From NCBI GenBank assembly GCA_020628095.1, contig JAHDFP010000003.1, forward strand, positions 124,001-188,000: a DNA stretch of 64,000 bases, read 5' to 3'. Both the position numbers and the translations under genes were made by a program. Source of the stretch: Saprospiraceae bacterium (GTDB lineage: Bacteria > Bacteroidota > Bacteroidia > Chitinophagales > Saprospiraceae). The notes under the pieces were generated by a model. It worked only from the letters and a program-made list of their open reading frames with translations, made no database searches and was not told the origin of the DNA. This document shows, piece by piece, positions 34,766 through 43,836 of this stretch (the stretch's first letter is position 1; each line of letters opens with the position of its first letter).

Positions 34766-37700
34766 ATGCAAGGAAAAGGATTAATAAAAGTATTTCTGGT
34801 ATTACTTATACTGGTAAGTATACTGCAAGTATTTTATGTATTTCCCACTAGGAAAGTAGAAAAAGAAGCTGATGAGTTCGCAGAACAGTATGCAGCTAAT
34901 TATACAGGCGAGGATGCTTATCTCGCCAAGAAAAGAGTCAGAGCTAACTATATAGATTCTGTCTCAGGAGAAGAAATTATGTCGATTCCATTATTAGGAT
35001 CGTTTTCTTACTCCAGTCTCAAGGCCAGACAATTAGCACTCGGTCTTGACCTCAAAGGAGGTATGAGCTCTGTCTTACAGGTCAATCTCAAAGACCTTCT
35101 AGAGCGATTATCGCGTAACTCTCGTGATGAGAGTTTTAATCTGGCACTGGAAAATGCTCGACAGAGACTTGCCAGTTCTCAGAGTGATTATATAACACTA
35201 TTCCGTCAGGAGTATGAGAAGATAGATAATCCAGAGAAGAAGAAATTGGCTACTATATTCAAAAGAGATGCCGCGCTCAATGAGGAGCTGAATATAGATA
35301 TGAGCGACGTGGATGTCATACAGGTTATCAGAAGGACAGCTGACGAAACGGTCAAAAGAACCTTCGAAAGACTCAAGCAACGTATAGATAAGCTCGGGGT
35401 AGCTCAACCTAATGTCACTTTGGATAATAATAGAGATTTGATTTTGGTGGAGATACCTGGTATCGATTCTCCTGAGAGAGCAAGAAATTTCTTGCAAGCC
35501 TCTGCCGCCTTGGAGTTTTGGGATACTTATAGAAATACAGACCCAACAGTGGCAGGCAAGCTAATGCAAGCGGATAGAATACTAAAGAATCTGGAAGCAG
35601 GAGGTGAAGTAGAAGAAGTAGCGGCGATAGAGTATGATACTATATGGGCTCCGACATTAGATACTTTAGGTAATCCTACAGGAGATTCTACATTTACACT
35701 TCAGCAGAAAGCCGCTGACCCATTCGCTAATCAAGGACCATTGTTTAATATGCTGACGCTTAATACGGGTGCTGGTGATTTGGCTTATGGTAATGTTGTA
35801 TTTGGATTTGCTGATAAGAACAAAAGAGATGCAGTCACTGGATTATTAAGCAAGCCAGAGGTGGCTTCATTATTCCCAGCCGATGCTAAGTGGTTATGGT
35901 CAAGAAAGGCTTACAAAGATAGAGATGGAGAAATGACCGATAAGTACATGCTCTACATGATCAAAAAGACAGGTACATCGGACAAAGCACCGATAGAGGG
36001 AGATGTCATTACAACAGCATCTTCTATGTCTGATCCTGTAGAAGGTATGGTAGTCAACCTCAGCATGAATAATATAGGTGCCAAAAAATGGGCGGAGATG
36101 TCCACACAGGCCTTCAATGGTGGTAGAAGAGAAGTGGCTATTTGCTTAGATAACGAAGTGATCTCAGCACCAAGTGTCAACCAATCCATTACGCAGGGTA
36201 GAACCCGTATTAGTGGAAATTTCACGGTACAAGAGGCGCAGGATTTTGCGAGCATCTTAGAGGTCGGTAAGCTACCAGCGAAGATAGATATCATCCAGGA
36301 AGAGACAGTAGGTCCATCTTTAGGTGCAAAGAATATTAGCAGTAGTATTAAGGCTTTGGTCATAGGGTTTGGATTAGTCTTATTGTTTATGATATTTTAT
36401 TACGGTGGTGCAGGGATTGTATCTATCATTGCCTTGTTACTTAACCTATTCTTCATATTTGGGGCTTTGGCTTCGTTTGGTACGGTTCTGACCTTGCCAG
36501 GGATAGCGGGTATCGTCCTCACTATCGGTATGGCCGTAGATGCGAACGTGATCATCTACGAACGGATACGAGAAGAACTCCGAGCAGGCAAGACTACCTT
36601 GGCGTCTATCTCTGATGGATTTAAGCATTCTTATTCTGCCATCATAGATGCTAACGTCACTACCATACTCGTCGCCTTGGTCTTATTTTATTTTGGACTC
36701 GGTCCGATCAAAGGATTTGCTACAGTATTAATTATTGGTGTATTAACATCTTTATTTACTGCTGTCTTAGTGGGTCGTATGATTATAGATTGGTGGACTA
36801 AAGGAGATAGAGGCTTGTCATTCTGGACAGGCGCATCTAAGAACATGTTTGCTAATCTTAATATAGACTGGATGGGTAAGAGAAAAATCGCTTACGTTAT
36901 TTCTACAGCCGTATTATTATTAGGATTTGTGTCTATGTTCTTCCTTAAGGGATTTGACTTAGGTGTAGATTTCAAAGGGGGATACTCTTATAATGTTCAG
37001 TTTGACGAAAGTAATGCTGTAGACGCGGAAACACTAAGACAGGGTCTGACTGATTATTTTGGTGCAGAACCAGTCGTCAAAGCCGTAGATACCAGAAACA
37101 CTTATAATGTTGTCACCTCGTACCTTATCAATGATCAGGGCGAAGATGCAGCCGAGCGTGCCTTATCTAAATTTCATGAAGGTGTTGCTGCCATCACAGG
37201 TTCTTCTGTGACCTTGGATCAATTCAAGGATACAGATGCGCCAGGAGGCATCCACGTAACGAGTTCTAGTAAGGTCGGACCGACTATCGCAGATGACATC
37301 AAGACAAGTTCTTTCTATGCGGGTGTGTTTGCCCTACTATTGATCTTCTTATACATCTTTATCAGATTTAATAGATGGCAATATAGTCTTGGTGCCGTTG
37401 CGGCCTTATTCCACGATTCTTGTATACTACTTGGAATATTCTCATTGTTATGGAATGTTATTCCGATTTCATTGGAGATCAATCAGGCATTTATAGCGGC
37501 ACTATTGACAGTCATCGGTTACTCTATCAATGATACGGTGGTCGTGTTTGATAGAATCAGAGAGTATCTAGGAATTTATTCTCAGAAGTCCACTGACGAG
37601 ATTCTTAATATGGCGATCAATAGTACTTTCTCCAGAACAATCATCACATCATTGACGACGATGGTCATGTTGATTCCATTGTTCATCTTTGGTGGTGGTA

Positions 37701-37873
37701 GTATTAAGGGTTTTGCTTTTGCGATATTGATAGGTATTATCGTCGGTACATATTCTTCGATATTCGTGGCAACGCCAATTGTGAGAGATTTATCTAAAGA
37801 TCTGTCTTCTAGAAAAGTCGCCAGTGACGGTACTCGTAAGAGTTTCTCTAAGGCCGCGGCTTCAGCGAAATAA
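34766..37873 (+). CDS. secDF: Fused protein-export membrane protein SecDF
   Basis: Proton-driven accessory of the Sec translocon, here a single 1035-residue SecD-SecF fusion as usual in Bacteroidota. SecD part: N-terminal helix, the GLDLKGGMSSVLQV motif, a long periplasmic P1 domain, GPSLGAKNI and FYYGGAGIVSIIALLLNLFFIFGALASFG / GIVLTIGMAVDANVIIYERIREEL. SecF part begins near residue 690: DLGVDFKGGYSY, SSKVGPTIADDIKTS and VIGYSINDTVVVFDRIRE. Twelve transmembrane segments expected. Its own promoter and terminator are visible, so monocistronic. It feeds the large load of exported proteins seen in this window. Confidence 0.97.
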   Translation: MQGKGLIKVFLVLLILVSILQVFYVFPTRKVEKEADEFAEQYAANYTGEDAYLAKKRVRANYIDSVSGEEIMSIPLLGSFSYSSLKARQLALGLDLKGGMSSVLQVNLKDLLERLSRNSRDESFNLALENARQRLASSQSDYITLFRQEYEKIDNPEKKKLATIFKRDAALNEELNIDMSDVDVIQVIRRTADETVKRTFERLKQRIDKLGVAQPNVTLDNNRDLILVEIPGIDSPERARNFLQASAALEFWDTYRNTDPTVAGKLMQADRILKNLEAGGEVEEVAAIEYDTIWAPTLDTLGNPTGDSTFTLQQKAADPFANQGPLFNMLTLNTGAGDLAYGNVVFGFADKNKRDAVTGLLSKPEVASLFPADAKWLWSRKAYKDRDGEMTDKYMLYMIKKTGTSDKAPIEGDVITTASSMSDPVEGMVVNLSMNNIGAKKWAEMSTQAFNGGRREVAICLDNEVISAPSVNQSITQGRTRISGNFTVQEAQDFASILEVGKLPAKIDIIQEETVGPSLGAKNISSSIKALVIGFGLVLLFMIFYYGGAGIVSIIALLLNLFFIFGALASFGTVLTLPGIAGIVLTIGMAVDANVIIYERIREELRAGKTTLASISDGFKHSYSAIIDANVTTILVALVLFYFGLGPIKGFATVLIIGVLTSLFTAVLVGRMIIDWWTKGDRGLSFWTGASKNMFANLNIDWMGKRKIAYVISTAVLLLGFVSMFFLKGFDLGVDFKGGYSYNVQFDESNAVDAETLRQGLTDYFGAEPVVKAVDTRNTYNVVTSYLINDQGEDAAERALSKFHEGVAAITGSSVTLDQFKDTDAPGGIHVTSSSKVGPTIADDIKTSSFYAGVFALLLIFLYIFIRFNRWQYSLGAVAALFHDSCILLGIFSLLWNVIPISLEINQAFIAALLTVIGYSINDTVVVFDRIREYLGIYSQKSTDEILNMAINSTFSRTIITSLTTMVMLIPLFIFGGGSIKGFAFAILIGIIVGTYSSIFVATPIVRDLSKDLSSRKVASDGTRKSFSKAAASAK

Positions 37874-37902
37874 GAATTAGTTCTTTATAAAATTATATGT
37901 TA

Positions 37903-37940
37903 AGATGGTGTCATGTGTGAGCGTGACGCCATCTTTTTGT
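37903..37940 (+). terminator. Terminator of secDF
   Basis: AGATGGTGTCA-tgtgtgagcg-TGACGCCATCT (11-bp stem with one U-G pair) followed by TTTTTG, 29 bases after the stop. Confidence 0.88.
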
Positions 37941-38016
37941 TTTAGGATATTCCTTATCAATATGATTTCCGAAAAGGATCAATGAAATTAGTTCTTGGTA
38001 TTCTTAATATTGTGGT

Positions 38017-38538
38017 ATGAGAAAGAGCTCATTCAAAAAGCACATCGACCAACTGGACGAAGAAGGATTGAGGTCCGAGTTGTTGTTGCTTTTTGATAAG
38101 GTCAAGGAGGTGAAGACATTTTATAAAATGGAGCTAGGTAATGAGGGGGATCGAAAGAAAATGTATGACAAAGCCAAAAAAGAAATAGAGGCCAAATACA
38201 AGACCAAGAGTTATCGCAAGCCCCGAAGACCAAGAATCCAAAAAGTAAATCATATTATCAAAGAGATACGAGAACGATCTGTTTTTGAGCATGAGATGAT
38301 AGATATTTATTTGTTCAATGCAGAATGTGCAGTGGGATTTATGGATACCTATGAATACTATTCGACTCCCTTGGTCAACACGATTAAGAATTCTATGGAG
38401 AAAGCGATTAGCTCTATAAAGAGTCTTGGATTATCATCGGAATACCAATCCCGATGTATGAGAATACTGGATAAAATATATTTTGATAGAAATCTAAAAA
38501 AAGAACTTACTAATCTGATATCTCAACTTACAACATAA
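38017..38538 (+). CDS. Conserved protein, DUF6155-like
   Basis: 173 residues, highly charged and helical, no signal peptide or membrane helix. The sequence (LDEEGLRSELLLLFDKVKEVKTFYKMEL...AKKEIEAKYKTKSYRKPRRPRIQKVNHIIKEI) resembles the DUF6155 family as I remember it; function unknown. 28 bases before the PorE-like gene, with which it may share a transcript, although a TATATTTG box between them allows separate expression. Confidence 0.7.
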   Translation: MRKSSFKKHIDQLDEEGLRSELLLLFDKVKEVKTFYKMELGNEGDRKKMYDKAKKEIEAKYKTKSYRKPRRPRIQKVNHIIKEIRERSVFEHEMIDIYLFNAECAVGFMDTYEYYSTPLVNTIKNSMEKAISSIKSLGLSSEYQSRCMRILDKIYFDRNLKKELTNLISQLTT

Positions 38539-38544
38539 CATACA

Positions 38545-38552
38545 TATATTTG
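38545..38552 (+). promoter_or_regulatory. Candidate -7 box (TATATTTG) for the PorE-like gene
   Basis: Exact TAnnTTTG match 14 bases before the ATG at 38567; no TTG at the usual upstream spacing. Confidence 0.3.
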
Positions 38553-38566
38553 GTTATCATAGAGTT

Positions 38567-40525
38567 ATGAGGAGCTTATCCATAATATTGTTTCTATTTC
38601 TAGTCAGTGCTTGTACAGTCACTAAGAAAGTCAAGACTGGCGAAATGGCTTATCGACTGAAGCAATTCCCGTTGGCTACAGACTTGCTAGAAGAGGAATA
38701 TAAAGACGAGAACGATAATCGAGCGCGCGCCAGAAAAGCCCACCTACTCGCTAAGTCTTACGATATGCTCCACGAATATGGAGAGGCTCTGCAATGGTAT
38801 GATGTTGCAGATCAACTGAATTATAATGAGCGATCGGATATAGAATTAGCAGAAGCACTCAAGCGAAATGAACGATATACGGATGCTGCTCAGCTATTTA
38901 TAGATGTATACAAAAGAACTAGAGACCTGGATTATAAACTGCAATCGGACCTTTGTCTGGAAGCAGCCCGGAATATGGATAAGGAGGACAATAGTTATGT
39001 CATACAGCCGATAAGTAGCAATTCTAAATATTCAGAATATAGCCCGGTTTTTTATCAGAATGACTTTCTTGTATTCTCTAGCGATAAGCCAGCAAGTACG
39101 GGTGGTAAGGAATATGCATGGACGGGTAATACGTTTTCTGACTTATTTGTGATGGGTATCAAGGATCGCAAGGTGTATAATTTTGACCCTTATATTAATA
39201 CCAATGCCAATGAGGGCACGGCTTGGTTTAATAAATCTTATGACGAAATATATTTTACACGCTGTTACTCAGAAGATCAGCGAGATCAATATTGCAAGTT
39301 ATATTTCAGCATGAAACCCAATGATTTTTGGGTCGAGCCAGAGGCACTGCCGTTCTTTGATGACAAGACGAACTATGGTCAGCCGACTTTGATAGAAAAT
39401 GATAGTGTGCTGATATTCTCTGTCTGTGCAGAAGACAATAAGACCTACGACTTATACTATTCTGTACGCGTAGAAAATGGATGGAGCGAAGCCGATATAA
39501 TGCCCTCAAGCATTAATACAGAAGGAAACGAAAAATTTCCAACGGCGTATAAGGATACCCTCTATTTCGCTTCGGATGGATTGCCAGGATATGGGGGATT
39601 GGATATATTTAAGACTTATCTGAGATCTGATGGATCTTGGTCTCGACCTGAGAATATGGGCATCCCTGTCAATGGGGGAGCAGATGATTTTGGATTGGTC
39701 GTAGACCCTAACTTTAAGTCTAACTCTAATGTCCTCTCACAAGGATATTTTACTTCATCAAGGAATACGGGATTTGGAGATGATATTTTCTTTTTTGCCC
39801 AGTACGCCAAAGAGGAAGAAGACAAAACCGATACAGAGGAGCCTGAAGTGGCGGAGTCAGAAGAATATAATATTTACTTGGCGGGTCGAGTCGTGGAGGT
39901 CCAATATCAAAACGATGACCCCAATGAGCGCATCACAGGTAAATCACCAATCGAGGCATCAGATATCAATATAAGCAGTCCTGATACTCTCCTGAACCTC
40001 AAGACTGATAAGAACGGTAGGTTCTTATTGACTCTAAATGACGGTAACTATGCCATAAAAGCCTCAAAAAAAGACTTTCTGACCAATAGCATCAGACAAA
40101 GGATAAATTCTCAAAACCTTACAGGAGACACCACCATCAATGTGGAAATAGCTCTCGATCCGATTATCTATAATCAGGAGATCATATTGCAAAACATCTA
40201 CTACGACTACGATAAGTGGGACATCCGTGATGATGCCAAACCAACCTTGGATAGTTTATATGCTACACTGGATCTTAATCCTGAAATAAGCATACAGCTA
40301 TCATCTCATACTGATTGCCGTGGAGAGATAGACTATAACAATATACTTTCACAAAAAAGAGCACAATCAGCCGTCGATTATCTCAAGTCTAAGGGTATTT
40401 CAGAGGGCAGATTAATGGCTAAAGGATATGGTAAAACCCGCCTTAGGGATAATTGTAATTGTGATGATTGCACAGATGAGCAACACCAGATTAATCGTCG
40501 TACAACATTCACCATATTGAAGTAA
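38567..40525 (+). CDS. PorE-like OmpA-family lipoprotein (TPR, PD40 propeller, regulatory domain, OmpA)
   Basis: 652-residue outer-membrane lipoprotein (lipobox LVSAC, Cys16). Domains in order: TPR-like helices (~20-135), a beta-propeller of PD40/WD-like repeats (~155-415: YSPVFYQNDFLVFSSDKP, GTAWFNKSYDEIYFTR, KFPTAYKDTLYFASDGLPGYGGLDIF), a carboxypeptidase-regulatory-like domain (~430-535), and a C-terminal OmpA peptidoglycan-binding domain (YYDYDKWDIRDDAKPTLDSL...SHTDCRGEIDYNNILSQKRAQSAVDYL). This order matches PorE, the peptidoglycan-linked component of the type IX secretion system. The window's adhesin carries a T9SS tail, which fits, but other paralogues share this layout. Confidence 0.82.
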   Translation: MRSLSIILFLFLVSACTVTKKVKTGEMAYRLKQFPLATDLLEEEYKDENDNRARARKAHLLAKSYDMLHEYGEALQWYDVADQLNYNERSDIELAEALKRNERYTDAAQLFIDVYKRTRDLDYKLQSDLCLEAARNMDKEDNSYVIQPISSNSKYSEYSPVFYQNDFLVFSSDKPASTGGKEYAWTGNTFSDLFVMGIKDRKVYNFDPYINTNANEGTAWFNKSYDEIYFTRCYSEDQRDQYCKLYFSMKPNDFWVEPEALPFFDDKTNYGQPTLIENDSVLIFSVCAEDNKTYDLYYSVRVENGWSEADIMPSSINTEGNEKFPTAYKDTLYFASDGLPGYGGLDIFKTYLRSDGSWSRPENMGIPVNGGADDFGLVVDPNFKSNSNVLSQGYFTSSRNTGFGDDIFFFAQYAKEEEDKTDTEEPEVAESEEYNIYLAGRVVEVQYQNDDPNERITGKSPIEASDINISSPDTLLNLKTDKNGRFLLTLNDGNYAIKASKKDFLTNSIRQRINSQNLTGDTTINVEIALDPIIYNQEIILQNIYYDYDKWDIRDDAKPTLDSLYATLDLNPEISIQLSSHTDCRGEIDYNNILSQKRAQSAVDYLKSKGISEGRLMAKGYGKTRLRDNCNCDDCTDEQHQINRRTTFTILK

Positions 40526-40603
40526 TTGCTTTTTAGGCATTTTACAGGGGATTAAAGTTTTTTACTTTCGATATATCTTATTTTCTTTGTCATCCGTTAA
40601 TAA

Positions 40604-40678
40604 GGGTCATTAGCTCAGTTGGTTTAGAGCGCTGCCTTGACAGGGCAGAGGTCACTGGTTCGAGTCCAGTATGACCCA
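40604..40678 (+). tRNA. tRNA-Val (anticodon GAC)
   Basis: Full cloverleaf: acceptor GGGTCAT/ATGACCC, D arm GCTC...GAGC, anticodon stem CTGCC/GGCAG around loop TTGACAG (anticodon GAC, Val), T arm ACTGG-TTCGAGT-CCAGT, discriminator A. CCA is not encoded. It lies immediately left of the polysaccharide utilisation locus. Confidence 0.95.
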
Positions 40679-40686
40679 CTTTATAA

Positions 40687-40715
40687 AGACTTGCAATAAT
40701 TGTGGGTCTTTTTTT
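40687..40715 (+). terminator. Terminator of the tRNA gene
   Basis: AGACTTGCAA-TAA-TTGTGGGTCT (10-bp stem including G-U pairs) followed by six or seven T residues, 9 bases after the tRNA. Confidence 0.75.
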
Positions 40716-40935
40716 GTTTCCCATTATGGTAAGCCATATTCTTCGTCCGATGTAGAACATGATGCGTTCTTCATAGAATTACCCCATTTACGTGCCTTTT
40801 CCAATGCAAATTTTGGCGCACTTGGTAAAAAATATGTTGCAGAAGCCTTTTCTGCCCCATAAACCCTACCGACAAGTATAGAATTAATTTTTTCTTTAAG
40901 TCTTTCGACCTAACCAACAAATGATATAGGATCGT

Positions 40936-42639
40936 ATGATCTACAGATTTGTCCTTACTGTTTTCTCTATTCTGCTGACTTTGTCGTTGGCTATTAGCCA
41001 GATTCCTCTTGTTAGCTACGAAAAAGATGGTCTTCTATCAGTCGAGATGGAATCTGTCAGACTTTCTGACGGCTGGATAATGGGATCGGAGACGGATTCA
41101 CTCGGTAAAAGTGTTGATTTCATTTACTGGGGAGGTGAGCAATATTTTAATGAGACGGGTCACGGCATATTAGAGATACCAATTTATATCAATAGTGCGG
41201 GCACTTATAGAATAGACTGGCGCATGAAGGTCGGTAAAGGGGAGGATGTCACACAGCATAATGATTATTGGCTCAAAATGGATGGCGCTCAGATATATGC
41301 TCAAAATCATAAAGGTCATAAGGTTTTTCCCCGACCTGCATGCCAATATGTAGAGGGTTATGATTGTCCCAATGGCTCATCAGATGATGGTTTTTTTAAG
41401 GTCTATGGTCAAAAGTCTCATTTTGGCTGGCATGCGCATACCAGTGACCATAATGGGCATGAGCTCTATGTGGATATTGAGACGCCCGGTCATTACGAAA
41501 TAATAATTAATGCGCGTTCCTCCTACTGTTATCTTGATAAAATATTGCTGCATGACATCTCCCAGATCAGCAAAGATGAAGCACAAGCTCTGGCAATAGT
41601 GGCATCACCTAAGCAGCCTATGCGACGTACGTACCTCAGCATAAAGGAAAACCAATTTTACATCAATGATAAGCTAACCTATGAGGGAAAATATCACCAT
41701 CACCATAAGATAGAAGGCTTACTTTTTAATGCGAGACTAGTGCAGGGTATCTTTGATGATCTTAACCCAGAGACCAGATCGAGGTTTGTCTATCCAGATA
41801 CTAAAGAATGGGACCCTCTAAGAAATACCATAGAATTTGTCTCAGCCATGAAGGCATGGAAGGAACATGGTCTTCTATCATTTACCTTGAACTTACAAGG
41901 TGGAAGTCCGATGGGTTATGGTAATAAAAATTGGCTTAATTCGACTTTTGATAAGAAAGGAAACCTCAGAGAGGACTATATGCACCGACTGGAGATGATA
42001 TTGGATGAGGCGGATAGATTGGGTATGGTGGTCTTACTGGGATATTTTTATTTTGGTCAGGATCACAATCTTAAAAACGAGAAAGCGGTGATAAATGCGG
42101 TTGACAATATCACACGTTGGATTTTGGATAAGGGATATAGAAACCTACTTATAGAAATCAATAACGAATGTGATATATACTATGATCACGATATTCTCAA
42201 AGCAGATAGGGTACATGAGTTGATAGCTCGGGTGCAATCGATGACTAAGGACGGATACAGGCTATACGTGGGCACAAGTTATTCTGGAGGATATGTACCT
42301 AAATCAAATGTGGTGAGCGTATCGGATTATCTCTTACTACATGGTAATAGCGTGGAAGATCCTGATCGCATTGCTAAGATGGTAAAAGAAACAAAAGAAG
42401 TGTCTGGTTATAAAAACCAACCGATACTTTTTAACGAAGACGATCATTATGATTTTGATAAGCCGCATAATAATCTCATGTCTGCAGTCAGCCAATACGC
42501 CTCATGGGGGTATTTTGATTTTAGACGCGAAGGAGAAAATTATAATGAAGGTTTTCAATCCGTTCCAGTAGATTGGGGCATAAATTCTGAAAGGAAAATG
42601 AATTTCTTCCAGAAAATAAAAGAACTAACTGGATACTGA
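40936..42639 (+). CDS. Putative clan GH-A glycoside hydrolase with N-terminal carbohydrate-binding-like domain
   Basis: 567 residues with a signal peptide (VLTVFSILLTLSLAISQ). Residues ~25-210 look like a malectin/galactose-binding jelly roll (VEMESVRLSDGWIMG...GTYRIDWRMKVG...GHYEIIINARSSYCYLDKILLHDI). Residues ~230-567 look like a TIM barrel: LSFTLNLQGGSPMGYG, RLGMVVLLGYFYFGQD, LLIEINNECD (Glu411, predicted acid/base after Asn as in clan GH-A) and PILFNEDDHY (Glu501, predicted nucleophile). I cannot assign a numbered GH family. First gene of the utilisation locus, 26 bases before a GH10 xylanase gene, so a xylan-linked role is inferred. Confidence 0.72.
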   Translation: MIYRFVLTVFSILLTLSLAISQIPLVSYEKDGLLSVEMESVRLSDGWIMGSETDSLGKSVDFIYWGGEQYFNETGHGILEIPIYINSAGTYRIDWRMKVGKGEDVTQHNDYWLKMDGAQIYAQNHKGHKVFPRPACQYVEGYDCPNGSSDDGFFKVYGQKSHFGWHAHTSDHNGHELYVDIETPGHYEIIINARSSYCYLDKILLHDISQISKDEAQALAIVASPKQPMRRTYLSIKENQFYINDKLTYEGKYHHHHKIEGLLFNARLVQGIFDDLNPETRSRFVYPDTKEWDPLRNTIEFVSAMKAWKEHGLLSFTLNLQGGSPMGYGNKNWLNSTFDKKGNLREDYMHRLEMILDEADRLGMVVLLGYFYFGQDHNLKNEKAVINAVDNITRWILDKGYRNLLIEINNECDIYYDHDILKADRVHELIARVQSMTKDGYRLYVGTSYSGGYVPKSNVVSVSDYLLLHGNSVEDPDRIAKMVKETKEVSGYKNQPILFNEDDHYDFDKPHNNLMSAVSQYASWGYFDFRREGENYNEGFQSVPVDWGINSERKMNFFQKIKELTGY

Positions 42640-42665
42640 TTATAGGTATCAATTTTATTTATACT

Positions 42666-43808
42666 ATGAAAAGAAACATACTAAAACATAAATCGAGTCC
42701 TGTTATAATATTACTCCTTGCTGTGTTGTGTTATGGTTGTCAGTCAAGTATGGTAACACAGAAAGAAGAGCCCACGCTCAAAAAAATATTCGAGGATGAC
42801 TTCTACATAGGAGCGGCGTTGTCGGGTTCTCAGATTAATGCAGAAGATAGTGCGACGACGCACGTTATAGAGACCGAGTTCAATTCTATTACTCCTGAGA
42901 ATGTTATGAAATGGATGTATATCCATCCAGAACCCGATTCGTTTTACTTTGAGATGTCGGATCGTTTTGTGGAGTTAGGTCACAAGAATGGGATGAACGT
43001 GGTGGGACACGCTCTGGTATGGCATAGCCAGATAGCCGAGTATATGAACGAAGTATCTGATAGTCTGACGATGGTCGATTATATCACGAGTCATATCAAT
43101 GTTATTGCGACGAGATACAAAGGAAAAATAGATACATGGGATGTGGTCAATGAAGCTTTTAACGAAGATGGCACCTATAGAGAATCTAACTTTTATAAAG
43201 TCTTAGGCCCAAGTTATCTGGAACTTGCTTTCTCTTTGGCTGCTGCCGCAGATCCTAATGCCAAACTTATATATAATGATTACAACTTGTGGAAGCCAGA
43301 AAAACGACAAGGTGTTATCCGCATGGTAAAGCAATTCAGAGAAAAGGGAATAAAGATAGATGGTGTGGGCATACAGGGACACTGGAGTGTCCAAGGACCG
43401 GATATAGCGCAGGTCAGATCCTGCATTCAGGACTTTGTAGATGCTGATATAGAGATAATGTATACGGAATTAGACTTGACTACATTACCTAATCCTTGGG
43501 AACTCGTCGGGGCGGAGATAAGTCAGAATTACGAAGGAAGTCCATACATGAATCCTTTTACAGATGGACTACCAGATACGATGGCGGTCAAGCTAGGTGA
43601 AAGGTATCAGGATATATTCGAGTTATTTGTAGAATACAAAGAAAACATTAGTCGTGTCACTTTTTGGGGTGTCAATGATAAGCAGTCCTGGCTCAACAAT
43701 TGGCCTATAGAAAATCGTACTAATTATCCACTTCTTTTCGATAGGGCATCGAAGAGAAAGTTGGCCTACGATTATGTGGCTAAAGTGAAGTTGTCAGAAA
43801 CTGAATAA
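42666..43808 (+). CDS. GH10 endo-1,4-beta-xylanase, lipoprotein
   Basis: 380 residues. Lipoprotein signal (VIILLLAVLCYGC, Cys25), so probably anchored to a membrane facing the periplasm or surface. The GH10 domain fills the rest: FNSITPENVMKWMYIHPEPDSF, GHALVWHSQ, WDVVNEAFNEDG (Glu163, acid/base), GIQGHWSVQGP, IMYTELDLTT (Glu268, nucleophile) and VTFWGVNDKQSWLNN. GH10 enzymes cut xylan and its oligosaccharides with retention of configuration. 28 bases before the sugar symporter gene. Confidence 0.95.
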   Translation: MKRNILKHKSSPVIILLLAVLCYGCQSSMVTQKEEPTLKKIFEDDFYIGAALSGSQINAEDSATTHVIETEFNSITPENVMKWMYIHPEPDSFYFEMSDRFVELGHKNGMNVVGHALVWHSQIAEYMNEVSDSLTMVDYITSHINVIATRYKGKIDTWDVVNEAFNEDGTYRESNFYKVLGPSYLELAFSLAAAADPNAKLIYNDYNLWKPEKRQGVIRMVKQFREKGIKIDGVGIQGHWSVQGPDIAQVRSCIQDFVDADIEIMYTELDLTTLPNPWELVGAEISQNYEGSPYMNPFTDGLPDTMAVKLGERYQDIFELFVEYKENISRVTFWGVNDKQSWLNNWPIENRTNYPLLFDRASKRKLAYDYVAKVKLSETE

Positions 43809-43836
43809 ACTAATACAATAGAGTAAGAAACAGATA

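Noticed and set aside
40671-40862. 63-codon + ORF overlapping the tRNA 3' end
   Set aside because: It starts inside the tRNA, runs through its terminator hairpin and has no family features.
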